Origin: Micavibrio sp.
GTDB lineage: Bacteria > Pseudomonadota > Alphaproteobacteria > Micavibrionales > UBA2020
Assembly: GCA_028283745.1 (NCBI GenBank)
Contig: JAPWJZ010000006.1
Span: 1-64,000 of the forward strand
DNA: 64,000 nucleotides
Direction of reading: 5' to 3'
The translations under genes were made by a program, and so were the position numbers. This document shows positions 27,268 through 35,354 of this stretch, in pieces; the stretch's first letter is position 1; the number at the start of each line of letters is the position of its first letter. Under the pieces are notes generated by a model. That model ran no database searches and had not been told where the DNA came from. It worked only from the letters and a program-made list of their open reading frames with translations.

Positions 27268-28398
27268 TTAAGCCATCAGGCGTTTTACAAGCTCGCCATT
27301 TTTCAGCACGGCATGCAGCTCGGTTGCATCAAAACCGTCGCGAATGAGTTTCGCGCGGCCCAGCAGGCGCAAAATGCGCGCTTCGGAAATGTTGTAAAGA
27401 TCCAGCTTCTCGGAAACTTCGCGGCCGGCCGCGTGCAATTGCGAAATAACCTTCGACAAATCATCGCGCCGCAGCGCCAGCACCTGGTCGCCCGTGGCAA
27501 GGCCGGGGAACTGGTTGACGGCCGCGCCGCCGCGCAGGAAAATTTCTGTGAACATGGCCTTGTCGCCGCGGCCAACCGACCAGCCGGAGGAACCAGCCGT
27601 CAGCGCAATCACGCCCTCGCCCATGCTGAAGCCGACATCGCCCACGGTTGCATCGCAAACCGTATTGCCGATCGCCAGCACCAGCTGTGTGCCGACGGGG
27701 TAATGTGCCAGCAATTTCTGGTGTTTGTAGTTCAGCTTGATGTTGCCAAAGCTATCCACATAAAACACAGTCGCTTCCGGCAGGTGCGGGAAGCTGGTGA
27801 TATCCAGCGGCGCACCGATGAAGGGGAAACCTGCCAGCAGGTCGGCGAATTTATGCGCCTTCAGCGCGGCTTCGACTTTATCCGCGCCCAGCGTAGCAAG
27901 GCGGGAGGAAAGATGCACGGCCAGGTCCGCCATGGCATCCGGGAAATAATCGCGGGAGCGGAACTGCGAGCCTGAATCCGGCACGGAGGTCTGGAAGAAC
28001 ATCATCTCCCCCGCATGCACGGCTTCGTAAAACGGCGCAATTGAATAACCGGCGTTGACCATAAGCGCAACAACGCCCGTGCGGGTCATGCCCAGCACAA
28101 TCTTTTCGCCCTGGCTTTTGATGCTGACGATGTTTTTGCGCGGCGCGCAGTTGGTATGGAAGATATGCCCGTAGCCCAGCTTGGAATTAAACACCAGCTG
28201 CGCGGTTTTAAAGCCCGCCACAATCGTATCCATGCCGGGAATGGCGCCGACATCGACATTCGCGGGCTTTATGCCGCGCGTGGCGCAGGCCGTGACCAGC
28301 GATTGATGCACTTCATCATGCGCCAGGTCGTCGCGCGGATAATCGGTAAGGATTTTCAAAACCGGCGTCAAACGGCCGTCACGGTCGATGAGGTGCAT
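27268..28398 (-). CDS. SAM hydrolase-like protein (DUF62 superfamily)
   Basis: A 376-residue protein starting at ATG 28398 with GGAG about eight bases upstream; longer in-frame starts lack a site. Features of the SAM hydroxide adenosyltransferase/fluorinase superfamily: an early KILTDYPRDD segment, SQFRSRDYFPDAMADLA near residue 155 (counterpart of S-x-F-H-G-R-D-x-F-A-P), and FYVDSFGNIKLNY near 225 (counterpart of the IDxFGNxxTN motif of the C-terminal domain). Members cleave S-adenosylmethionine to adenosine and methionine. The protein is longer than usual by about 100 residues and several motifs deviate, so substrate is uncertain. Confidence 0.65.
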   Translation of the reverse strand: MHLIDRDGRLTPVLKILTDYPRDDLAHDEVHQSLVTACATRGIKPANVDVGAIPGMDTIVAGFKTAQLVFNSKLGYGHIFHTNCAPRKNIVSIKSQGEKIVLGMTRTGVVALMVNAGYSIAPFYEAVHAGEMMFFQTSVPDSGSQFRSRDYFPDAMADLAVHLSSRLATLGADKVEAALKAHKFADLLAGFPFIGAPLDITSFPHLPEATVFYVDSFGNIKLNYKHQKLLAHYPVGTQLVLAIGNTVCDATVGDVGFSMGEGVIALTAGSSGWSVGRGDKAMFTEIFLRGGAAVNQFPGLATGDQVLALRRDDLSKVISQLHAAGREVSEKLDLYNISEARILRLLGRAKLIRDGFDATELHAVLKNGELVKRLMA

Positions 28399-28692
28399 GG
28401 GTAAGCTCCGCAGTAAGGCGATGAAGATGCCCCTTATTGCATTCAATACCATGGCACCGCAAGGGCGATTGAGGCGCACACCCCGAGTCTTTCGTTAACA
28501 GCGCGGCCCGCTTGCGGGCAGGCCTGTGGAAAACCTTTTCAGCACACAAAACACTGAAAGGTTATTTCACCACACCCGTGAATATTGAAGCATTTATATA
28601 ATTTTGCAGTGCAGCAAAAAATCGCCAAAAACAGGCGTACAATAAATTCTGCCTTCAACCGACCCCTTTAAATTTGACTGGATACCCTGCCC

Positions 28693-29985
28693 ATGGCTGT
28701 CAGCGGCCTTTTAGCCCTATTGGATGATGTTGCGAACGTGCTGGACGATGTTTCCACCATGTCGCAGCTGGCGGCGGAGAAAACCGCCAAAATTGCCGAA
28801 GATGACCTCAGCAGCGCCCTTAAAAACAAGGAAGGCAAGCTGGACCCCAAGCACGAAATTGCCGTGGTGCTGGCGGTTGCCAAAGGCTCCCTTAAAAACA
28901 AGCTGCTCTATTTTATTCCCGGCACCTTCGCCATTGCGGTGCTTGCCCCCGCGCTGATCACACCGCTATGCCTTGGCAGCGGCGCATATATTTGTTTTGA
29001 AGGCGCGAAAAAACTGCTGGAGAAAAACAACCCCCACAAAACCGCTGCCCGCCGTGCGGCATTGCTGCAGGCGGCGCAGGGCGGCAAAACCTCCCTCCTC
29101 CACTACGAAAAAGAACGCATCGCGCAGGCTATTAAAACCGACGCCGCCATGTCGCTTGAACTGGCCGGCTTCCAGCTTGGCATGGTCGCGGCAGCGCCGC
29201 TGCTGACGAAGCTTGCGGTGCTGGGTGTTACCAGCGTTGCGGCAACCGCGGTGCTGTATACCGCAATCATCGGCGTTATTAAAATGGATGACCTAGCCCT
29301 GCACCTTGCCGAACAACAGGGCGACGGCCCGCACCAAAAAGCGCAACGCGCCATTGGCCGCACGCTGCTGCGGGGAGCCTCGCCCGTCATGAAGACCATC
29401 GCCGGTGTTGGCATGACGGCCCTTTTCTATATGGGCGGCCACCTGATGATCTCGAAAATTCCGGGCGTGGAAGAAGCGTTTCTGGCCGTTGCCGAACGGC
29501 TGAGCAGCAACGGCGGCCTTGATAAAATCATCGAAACAGCCGCGATTATCGGCACCGGGGTCATTGGCGGCGTAACGACCCTTGGCGTTGTCACGGCGGT
29601 TAAAAAACCCCTGCGCTACGTTAAAACGCAGCTATCGGCGGTTTACACCAAACACCTTGCCGCGCCGGTTGCGAAGCTTGGCACCCTGCTGCGCCTGACG
29701 GCAAAACCCGCCGCCCCGGAAAATACACCGCAGGTTGATGACGTTATTGAAGTAACGCTGAAGATTGACGCGCCGGAAGCCCCGCTTGCAACGGCCGCCG
29801 ATGTGCAAAAAGACTTCACGGCCGCAGCGAATGAAAACAAGGCAGCTGCGCCTGCGCAAACTGCAAATGACAACAGCCTTAAAACAACCTTCAGCACAAT
29901 CGCCGCAGATGGTGATTATTGCCCCCTGCCGCGCAAAACCCCGCCGGAAGACGTGGTAAAGGCTATGCGGCCGCCGTCGCTTTAG
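28693..29985 (+). CDS. DUF808 (YedI-like) inner-membrane protein
   Basis: A 430-residue integral membrane protein. The start MAVSGLLALLDDVANVLDDVSTM and VAKGSLKNKLLYFIPGTFAI are the signature of the DUF808/YedI family, which has an N-terminal LLxLLDDIAxxLDDVS motif and several membrane helices. Hydrophobic segments appear near 75-110, 155-195, 235-255 and 275-300. Unlike the roughly 300-residue family norm it has an added C-terminal tail of about 100 residues, Ala- and Pro-rich. Its stop overlaps the convergent crotonase gene by four bases. Biochemical function is not established for the family. Confidence 0.8.
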   Translation: MAVSGLLALLDDVANVLDDVSTMSQLAAEKTAKIAEDDLSSALKNKEGKLDPKHEIAVVLAVAKGSLKNKLLYFIPGTFAIAVLAPALITPLCLGSGAYICFEGAKKLLEKNNPHKTAARRAALLQAAQGGKTSLLHYEKERIAQAIKTDAAMSLELAGFQLGMVAAAPLLTKLAVLGVTSVAATAVLYTAIIGVIKMDDLALHLAEQQGDGPHQKAQRAIGRTLLRGASPVMKTIAGVGMTALFYMGGHLMISKIPGVEEAFLAVAERLSSNGGLDKIIETAAIIGTGVIGGVTTLGVVTAVKKPLRYVKTQLSAVYTKHLAAPVAKLGTLLRLTAKPAAPENTPQVDDVIEVTLKIDAPEAPLATAADVQKDFTAAANENKAAAPAQTANDNSLKTTFSTIAADGDYCPLPRKTPPEDVVKAMRPPSL

Positions 29986-30773
29986 GCTTTTTTACGCCAG
30001 CTCGGCTCCCCCTTACTCAGGAAGGCGGAAAGGCCCTCCTTGCCTTCATCCGATGCACGGGCTTCCGCAATTTGTTCCACCGTCAGGCGGATAAGGTCAT
30101 CGTCAATCGGGCGGCCGACAATATCCAGCATCAGCTTTTTGCCGCGGCCCTGCGCCTGCGGCGCGCCGCCGCGAATGGCGTCAATAATTTTTGCAGCAGC
30201 GGCATCAAGGCCGCCGACCGGGCAGGTTTCATGCACAAAACCGATGCGGTAGGCAGCGGCGGCATCAAACCGTTCCGCCGTCATGAAATAGCGGCGTGCA
30301 TGGCGCAGGCCCATGCCGTTAATCACATAAGGCGCGATAATGCTGGGAATAAGGCCGATACGCACTTCCGACAGGCAGAACTGCGCGCCTTCTTCCGCAA
30401 TCGCGATATCGCAGCAGGATGTGAGGCCCACGCCGCCGCCAAAAATATTGCCATGCACCAGCGCAATGGTGATTTTGGGCAGGTAGTTGATTGTCTTCAG
30501 CAGCGTGCCAAGGTTCATGGCATCATCCACGTTCTGCGCATAGGTATAATCCGCCGACTTGCGCATCCAGTTCAAATCGCCGCCCGCCGAAAAGCTTTTG
30601 CCATTGCCGCGCAGCACCACCGCCCGCACCGCAGGGTCATCCCCCGCCTTTTTGAACAGCGCGGTAAGGTCTGTAATCACCGCCTCGTTAAACGCGTTCA
30701 GCACTTCGGGGCGGTTGAGCGTAATGGTGGCAATGCCGTTGTCGAGGGAATAGAGGATATGCGGTTCGGACAT
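29982..30773 (-). CDS. liuC: Enoyl-CoA hydratase family protein, probable methylglutaconyl-CoA hydratase
   Basis: A 263-residue crotonase. FSAGGDLNWMRK at about 60-71 gives the oxyanion-hole Gly and the AGxDLxWM pattern of AUH/LiuC proteins; LVHGNIFGGGVGLTSCCDI at 103-121 gives the second oxyanion-hole region; SEVRIGLIPSIIAPYV at 133-148 carries the catalytic Glu position. In leucine degradation it would hydrate 3-methylglutaconyl-CoA, the product of MCC, to HMG-CoA. The link to that substrate comes from the genes for MCC beta (same strand, upstream) and HMG-CoA lyase. AGGAG precedes the ATG. Confidence 0.85.
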   Translation of the reverse strand: MSEPHILYSLDNGIATITLNRPEVLNAFNEAVITDLTALFKKAGDDPAVRAVVLRGNGKSFSAGGDLNWMRKSADYTYAQNVDDAMNLGTLLKTINYLPKITIALVHGNIFGGGVGLTSCCDIAIAEEGAQFCLSEVRIGLIPSIIAPYVINGMGLRHARRYFMTAERFDAAAAYRIGFVHETCPVGGLDAAAAKIIDAIRGGAPQAQGRGKKLMLDIVGRPIDDDLIRLTVEQIAEARASDEGKEGLSAFLSKGEPSWRKKA

Positions 30774-30775
30774 GG

Positions 30776-31066
30776 TTATCTCCTGCGAAGGTAGGGTTCA
30801 AGCTCGCGGTCGAGCAGCTTTTCGAGTATGTATTTAAGGGCGAAGCCGCCCGCCACCAGCGCCGCGCCAAGGCATAGGCTCCAGACCTGAAAATCAATCA
30901 GCCCCAGCGTGGCAGACAGCAAAATGGTGGAGAGCGCGATACGGTAGGCGTTCAGCCATATCTTCAGGCCGAAGGGCAGCGCGGAGGGATCAACCAGCGC
31001 GTATTTCTGGGCTTTTACGCCTTGCTTGCCGTAAATGCGGCTGAGGTAGTAAAGGCTGTTGTCCAT
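30776..31066 (-). CDS. Small membrane protein, 96 aa, paralogue of the upstream neighbour
   Basis: Start ATG 31066 follows just after the stop of the preceding gene (overlap region 31066-31071). Two hydrophobic segments at about 40-60 and 62-80 (ALSTILLSATLGLIDF and WSLCLGAALVAGGFAL). The C-terminal WSLCLGAALVAGG…LEPYLRRR aligns with WSLAFGLPLIFGA…LEPYMPKR of the 113-residue neighbour, so the two are tandem duplicates. It lies between that neighbour and the crotonase, inside a leucine-degradation operon. Function unknown. Confidence 0.65.
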   Translation of the reverse strand: MDNSLYYLSRIYGKQGVKAQKYALVDPSALPFGLKIWLNAYRIALSTILLSATLGLIDFQVWSLCLGAALVAGGFALKYILEKLLDRELEPYLRRR

Positions 31067-31070
31067 GTCC

Positions 31071-31412
31071 TTAGCGCCCGTTTTTATCATCGGGGTTGTC
31101 ATTGGCTTTATCGGGGCGCTTTGGCATATACGGCTCCAGCATGGGGTCGAGGCGCGTTTCAAAATGCCCCTTCATGACCCACGCGCCGAAAATGAGCGGC
31201 AGGCCGAAAGCCAGCGACCAGAACTGCATGCGCAGCAGCAGCAGAATGACCACCGCCGAAAAAGCGATCAGCAATTCCTTGTAAGTGCCCAGCAGCCGCC
31301 GCGCATCATTCGGCAGGCGCGTCTGGTCAACGCGGCCATAGCGCAGCGTTTTGTCGCTGAAATAGCTGCCGAAGAAAATAAGGAATCTGTCCTGCCCTTT
31401 TTCGACCTTCAT
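31071..31412 (-). CDS. Small membrane protein, 113 aa
   Basis: A 113-residue protein with two hydrophobic segments at about 47-60 (LLIAFSAVVILLLLR) and 63-78 (FWSLAFGLPLIFGAWV), and a basic, polar C-terminal tail (DKANDNPDDKNGR). The ATG overlaps the stop of the upstream gene by ATGA, showing translational coupling. Paralogue of the 96-residue product that follows. Possibly a small two-helix partner of a membrane complex, but no family is recognised. Confidence 0.65.
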   Translation of the reverse strand: MKVEKGQDRFLIFFGSYFSDKTLRYGRVDQTRLPNDARRLLGTYKELLIAFSAVVILLLLRMQFWSLAFGLPLIFGAWVMKGHFETRLDPMLEPYMPKRPDKANDNPDDKNGR

Positions 31413-31780
31413 TTCGTGGCCTTTTGCAGGGCCTTCAGCCGTGCAAGCGCGCCGCCCAGCTTGCCGCCCGCAAAGGCCGGCAGCGTAAAGGCGAACAGTA
31501 ATATTGCGCCGAGTGAGAAAAGGTTATTCTCTCCCGCCAGCATGCGGCAAAACCCAATAACAAACTGGCCGATATAAATGCTCGCATAAACCATCCAGGC
31601 GGAGCCCTGCCCGTAATAGCCCAGCACCAGCCCGCCCAGCACCAGCAGCGCGAAGTAAACCAGCACAGCGCCATCCCACGGCTCCGCCGTGCCGAACAGC
31701 GGCACCGACAATGCCCAAAGGGCAAGGCCGTAGCCCGCGCCCAAAGCAAAGATGATTTTCGCCGCGGTTCCGCTTGCCAT
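31409..31780 (-). CDS. Four-helix membrane protein, 123 aa
   Basis: Start ATG 31780 overlaps the stop of the MCC beta gene (stop at 31782). Hydrophobic segments at about 6-26, 38-58, 62-80 and 89-107 fill almost the whole protein (AKIIFALGAGYGLALWAL, AVLVYFALLVLGGLVLGYY, MVYASIYIGQFVIGF, LFSLGAILLFAFTLPAF). No conserved functional residues are recognised. Tight coupling with carboxylase, small membrane-protein and crotonase genes suggests they share a transcript. Confidence 0.65.
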   Translation of the reverse strand: MASGTAAKIIFALGAGYGLALWALSVPLFGTAEPWDGAVLVYFALLVLGGLVLGYYGQGSAWMVYASIYIGQFVIGFCRMLAGENNLFSLGAILLFAFTLPAFAGGKLGGALARLKALQKATK

Positions 31781-31781
31781 T

Positions 31782-33389
31782 TTACATCCTGAAAATGCCG
31801 AAGCGCGGTTCATCGATCGGCGCGTTCAGCGTGGCCGAAAGGGACAGGCCCAGCACCATGCGCGTATCGGCAGGGTCGATGATGCCGTCATCCCACAGCC
31901 GCGCGGAAGCGTAATACGGATGGCCTTGCGTTTCATACTGGTCGCGGATGGGTTTTTTGAAAGCTTCCTCCTGCTCCGCCGGCCAGGTTTCTTTTTTTAC
32001 CGCCATCGCATCTTTCTTCACCTGCGCCAGCACGCTTGCCGCCTGCTCCCCGCCCATGACGGAGATGCGGGAATTCGGCCATGTCCACATAAAGCGCGGG
32101 TTGTATGCGCGGCCGCACATGCCGTAATTGCCCGCGCCAAAGCTGCCGCCGATGATGACGGTAAACTTCGGCACCTGCGCGCAGGAAACGGCATGCACCA
32201 GTTTCGCGCCGTCCTTGGCAATGCCGCCCGCTTCATATTTGCGGCCCACCATGAAGCCGGTGATGTTTTGCAGGAAAATAAGCGGAATTTTGCGCTGGCA
32301 GCACAGCTCAACAAAGTGCGCGCCCTTCAAGGCGGATTCAGAGAAAAGAATGCCGTTATTGGCGATGATGCCGACGGGATTGCCGTAGAGGTGCGCAAAA
32401 CCGCAGACCAGCGTTTCGCCGTACAGCTTCTTGAATTCGTCAAAATCGCTGTTATCAACAATGCGCGCGATGATTTCGCGCACATCAAAAGGCTTGCGCG
32501 TATCCTTCGGGATAATCCCGTAAATATCTTTTGCCTCATACTTCGGCGGCAACACCTCGCGCGTTTTCAGCTGCTGCGGCTTGACGCGGTTGAGGTTGCC
32601 GACGATGTTGCGCACGATTTGCAGCGCATGGCCGTCGTTCTGCGCGTAATGGTCTGTCACGCCGGACTGGCGGCAATGCACATCTGCGCCGCCCAAATCT
32701 TCCGCGCTCACTTCCTCGCCGGTTGCCGCCTTCACCAGCGGCGGGCCGCCAAGGAAAATGGTGCCCTGGTTTTTCACGATGATGGATTCATCCGACATTG
32801 CCGGCACATAGGCGCCGCCCGCGGTGCAGGAACCCATGACGGACGCGATTTGCGGAATGCCGCGCGCGGACATATTGGCCTGGTTGTAAAAAATACGCCC
32901 GAAGTGTTCTTTATCGGGGAAGACTTCATCCTGCAGCGGCAGGAACGCGCCGCCGCTATCGACCAGATAGATGCAGGGCAGGTTGTTCTGCGCCGCAATT
33001 TCCTGCGCGCGCAGGTGCTTCTTGACGGTCAGCGGGTAATAAGTGCCGCCCTTCACGGTTGCGTCATTCGCCACAATTACGCATTCAATGCCGGCAATGC
33101 GGCCGATGCCGGTAATCATGCCCGCGCCGGGAACATTATCTGCATAAGTCTTGTACGCCGCGAAGGCGGAGAATTCGAGGAACGGGGAGCCGGGGTCGAT
33201 GAGGTTGCGCACGCGGTCGCGCGGCAGCATTTTGCCGCGGGCAAGGTGCTTGGCGCGCGCGGTTTCATCCCCGCCCTTCTGGATTTCAGCCAGCTTCTCT
33301 TTGTAATCGGCCACGACCTTTTCGGTGGCGGCGTAATTTTCCTGATAGTCCTGCGATTGCTGCGACAACTGGGATGCGAGCTGCGTCAT
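31782..33389 (-). CDS. mccB: Methylcrotonyl-CoA carboxylase, carboxyltransferase (beta) subunit
   Basis: A 535-residue carboxyltransferase. Typical segments are [20 protein letters not shown] at about 66-85, [25 protein letters not shown] motif ([15 protein letters not shown]) near 130, and [20 protein letters not shown] near 185, all characteristic of MCC beta rather than PCC beta. A second carboxyltransferase subdomain has [21 protein letters not shown] near 380 and [20 protein letters not shown] near 410. It transfers CO2 from biotin on the alpha subunit to 3-methylcrotonyl-CoA. GGGGGAT precedes ATG 33389; a longer frame to 33428 lacks support. The alpha-subunit gene is 13 kb away. Confidence 0.92.
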   Translation of the reverse strand: MTQLASQLSQQSQDYQENYAATEKVVADYKEKLAEIQKGGDETARAKHLARGKMLPRDRVRNLIDPGSPFLEFSAFAAYKTYADNVPGAGMITGIGRIAGIECVIVANDATVKGGTYYPLTVKKHLRAQEIAAQNNLPCIYLVDSGGAFLPLQDEVFPDKEHFGRIFYNQANMSARGIPQIASVMGSCTAGGAYVPAMSDESIIVKNQGTIFLGGPPLVKAATGEEVSAEDLGGADVHCRQSGVTDHYAQNDGHALQIVRNIVGNLNRVKPQQLKTREVLPPKYEAKDIYGIIPKDTRKPFDVREIIARIVDNSDFDEFKKLYGETLVCGFAHLYGNPVGIIANNGILFSESALKGAHFVELCCQRKIPLIFLQNITGFMVGRKYEAGGIAKDGAKLVHAVSCAQVPKFTVIIGGSFGAGNYGMCGRAYNPRFMWTWPNSRISVMGGEQAASVLAQVKKDAMAVKKETWPAEQEEAFKKPIRDQYETQGHPYYASARLWDDGIIDPADTRMVLGLSLSATLNAPIDEPRFGIFRM

Positions 33390-33437
33390 GGGTATCCCCC
33401 AAAAGAATGGCTGTAAGATGCCCCGCAACTATAGAAT

Positions 33438-33479
33438 AAAAAACCGGCGGCTTAAACCGTTAAGCCGCCGGTTTTATTT
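33438..33479. terminator. Strong bidirectional hairpin terminator
   Basis: AAAACCGGCGGCTTAA…TTAAGCCGCCGGTTTT with a short loop, between the 240-aa gene upstream (minus strand) and mccB. Confidence 0.9.
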
Positions 33480-33518
33480 GTGCAAGCCACCGGCTTATTT
33501 ATGTATGTAAAACAAAAA

Positions 33519-34241
33519 TCAGGGTTTCGGCGCATCCAGCTTTTTGGCGGGTGCGGCGGGCGCCGCGGAATCATTCACCGGCACGCGCAGGCTGGTTTTT
33601 GCAAAGTCCTGCGCGGGCGTTGAGCCCGCCGGTGCCTTTGAAAGCGCGGGCGGCAGCAGGTCTTCCGCCGGACGGATGGCGCCTTCGGCCACGCGCACAT
33701 CATAGGTTGTTTGCGCGGTTGCCAATGCGGCATCTTTCGCGCCGCTGACAAGGCTGTTGATGCCCGTGGTCGCCAGCGTTGCCAGCACGCCAAGGCCGTA
33801 AAACGCGCCCGCAACCGCCGCGACCGGCGGCACAAGCGTCCCAATGGCAAGCGCGATGGTGGCATAAAAAGTATAGCTGGCAAGCCTGCCGGTGAAAGCG
33901 GCGCGCCGCAGCAGTTTGCCCGCGCCCGTCTTCAGCTTCGGCACAAATTTATCATCTGCCACGGTTCTTTTGATGCGGGCAAGGTTGGCGCCGTTGCCAA
34001 TATCACGCGCCAGCTTGTTCGCAGCAAGGAAGGTGACGATGGCGCCCGCCATCACGCCCGCCCCCGCAATAGCGGCGGGCAAAATGGCAGGGGCCAGCAC
34101 AAAAGCCGCAAATCCGCCAACCATCCACCCGAGGTGGCGATTGGCATTGCGGCCGTTTTGTTGCTGTCTGTCTGAAATGTCCTGAAGGACGATGGCTTGG
34201 GCGTTAGAGGAGATTGCGGTGGGTTCGCTGGTTGTTGTCAT
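33519..34241 (-). CDS. Membrane protein with two large hydrophobic regions, 240 aa
   Basis: ATG 34241 has GGAGAG five bases upstream. It overlaps the end of the 115-residue upstream gene by 38 bases. The first hydrophobic region (about 38-72, MVGGFAAFVLAPAILPAA, IAGAGVMAGAIVTFLAA) is Gly/Ala-rich like a glycine zipper, the second lies at about 120-165 (FYATIALAIGTLVPPVA, AVAGAFYGLGVLATLATTG). The N- and C-termini are polar and Pro/Ala-rich. A mostly helical protein of this type could insert in the inner membrane; no family is recognised. Confidence 0.6.
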   Translation of the reverse strand: MTTTSEPTAISSNAQAIVLQDISDRQQQNGRNANRHLGWMVGGFAAFVLAPAILPAAIAGAGVMAGAIVTFLAANKLARDIGNGANLARIKRTVADDKFVPKLKTGAGKLLRRAAFTGRLASYTFYATIALAIGTLVPPVAAVAGAFYGLGVLATLATTGINSLVSGAKDAALATAQTTYDVRVAEGAIRPAEDLLPPALSKAPAGSTPAQDFAKTSLRVPVNDSAAPAAPAKKLDAPKP

Positions 34242-34551
34242 CAGACTCTCCGTCATTGGAGGCGACGGCGGAAGAGCCGACGGCCTTTTTCTGCGCGAGC
34301 TCGATTTTCCCGTTCCAGGGTGCGCTGAAGTAAGGCTCTGCCGGTGCGGCGGAATTGTCAACGGTGTGTTTTTCGGCGTTTCTGGTCGCGCCTTTTTCCA
34401 GCATCAGCGTGCCGGCATACGCCTCGGCCGAGGCCTGGTCGTTGGCGGGCAGCTGCACGATATCTTCCGGGCGCGGCGAAATGTTGTAGCCGACGGATTC
34501 TTCAATCGCGTGGCGGATTTTCTCTTCAGAACCAAAAAGCTTCCAGATCAT
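34204..34551 (-). CDS. Soluble hypothetical protein, 115 aa
   Basis: An acidic, helical 115-residue protein (MIWKLFGSEEKIRHAI…), no membrane segment, with a Gln/Asn-rich end. An AAGGGG stretch lies about ten bases before the ATG. Its last 38 bases overlap the start of the membrane protein that follows, so they are translationally coupled and may act together. A tandem palindromic repeat (34567-34629) sits just upstream, and a Fur-box-like site lies at 34718. Not recognised. Confidence 0.55.
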   Translation of the reverse strand: MIWKLFGSEEKIRHAIEESVGYNISPRPEDIVQLPANDQASAEAYAGTLMLEKGATRNAEKHTVDNSAAPAEPYFSAPWNGKIELAQKKAVGSSAVASNDGESDDNNQRTHRNLL

Positions 34552-34566
34552 GCTTGGTACCCCTTA

Positions 34567-34629
34567 ATCAACATCGCACGGAGTGCGTAAATTAACATCG
34601 CACGCAGTGCGCAAATTAACATCGTACGG
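34567..34629 (-). repeat. 24-bp tandem repeat, 2.5 copies, each with a CGCAC-nnn-GTGCG palindrome
   Basis: AACATCG recurs at 34570, 34594 and 34618 (period 24). The palindrome is CGCACGGAGTGCG at 34575-34587 and CGCACGCAGTGCG at 34599-34611, with a degenerate third copy. It lies immediately upstream of the gene starting at 34551, in the position expected of operator sites. Confidence 0.75.
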
Positions 34630-34717
34630 ACGCTACTTATACGTCGGCCGACGGCTATTCCCTGCGGCAGAACTTATGGGAAACATTGCGACTTGTCAAC
34701 CCCGTTACGCAAACTAA

Positions 34718-34732
34718 TGCGAATGATTATCA
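34718..34732 (-). promoter_or_regulatory. Fur-box-like 15-mer
   Basis: On the minus strand TGATAAT-C-ATTCGCA, against the 7-1-7 consensus TGATAAT-n-ATTATCA: 12 of 14 positions. It is about 170 bases upstream of the 115-aa gene. Confidence 0.35.
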
Positions 34733-34756
34733 ATGGCTTAAATTATGCTCAAATTA

Positions 34757-35215
34757 TCAAGGAGAAGGCGGCCGGCGGTTTAATTTGTATTTTTTACCCT
34801 CTTCCGGCTTTTTGATTTTGGCAAAGTTTTTTTCAAAAGCATCGCGCAGTTTGTGTGATTCGTGGCGGTCCAGCGTTTCAAGGCAGTCGCGGTCCAATTC
34901 GCGTTTATGAAGGCGCACCATGTCGTCAATCACCGCGCCCTTTTCCAGCAGCAGCGCCACCACATCATCATCGCGGCGCTTGGCGGCGTACAGCAGTGCT
35001 TCTTCCCCTGCAGCGTGGATATTCGCGCCCTTTTCCACCAGCAGCTTCACAACCGCGCTATTGCCGGTGAACACGGCGGAGCGCAAGGCAAGGTCATCTT
35101 CATAATGAATGTCCGCGCCCGCCGCCAGCGACACTTCCACCATTTCCGCCATGCCCGTTGCGGCGGCGGTGACGAGCTGAATGCCCAAAACGCTGTCGGT
35201 ATCGTCCATATACAA
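34757..35215 (-). CDS. Ankyrin-repeat protein
   Basis: A 152-residue protein composed of about three ankyrin repeats: MAEMVEVSLAAGADIHYED, LALRSAVFTGNSAVVKLLVE, KGANIHAAGEEALLYAAKRR, then DDDVVALLLEKGAVIDDM. Ankyrin repeats make protein-protein contacts. The C-terminal region is basic and charged (KNFAKIKKPEEGKKYKLNRR). No signal peptide. Partners cannot be told from the neighbours: the convergent or adjacent genes are unrelated and TldD is divergent 140 bases to the right. Confidence 0.85.
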   Translation of the reverse strand: MYMDDTDSVLGIQLVTAAATGMAEMVEVSLAAGADIHYEDDLALRSAVFTGNSAVVKLLVEKGANIHAAGEEALLYAAKRRDDDVVALLLEKGAVIDDMVRLHKRELDRDCLETLDRHESHKLRDAFEKNFAKIKKPEEGKKYKLNRRPPSP

Positions 35216-35354
35216 TTCCTTTTTGAAGGCCTCATTCTAGCGGCGGCGAAAAGCATGTCAACGCAATGGGTATCGCAATATTATGTAATAATATTGCTTT
35301 CTCGCCTTTCGTCGCCGGAATGCTATCTTAGAAAGGTCAAACAAAGGGTCCGCC

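Noticed and set aside
31752..33416. Long plus-strand open frame antisense to mccB
   Set aside because: The opposite strand has clear MCC beta motifs over its whole length; the high-GC third-position bias creates the antisense frame.
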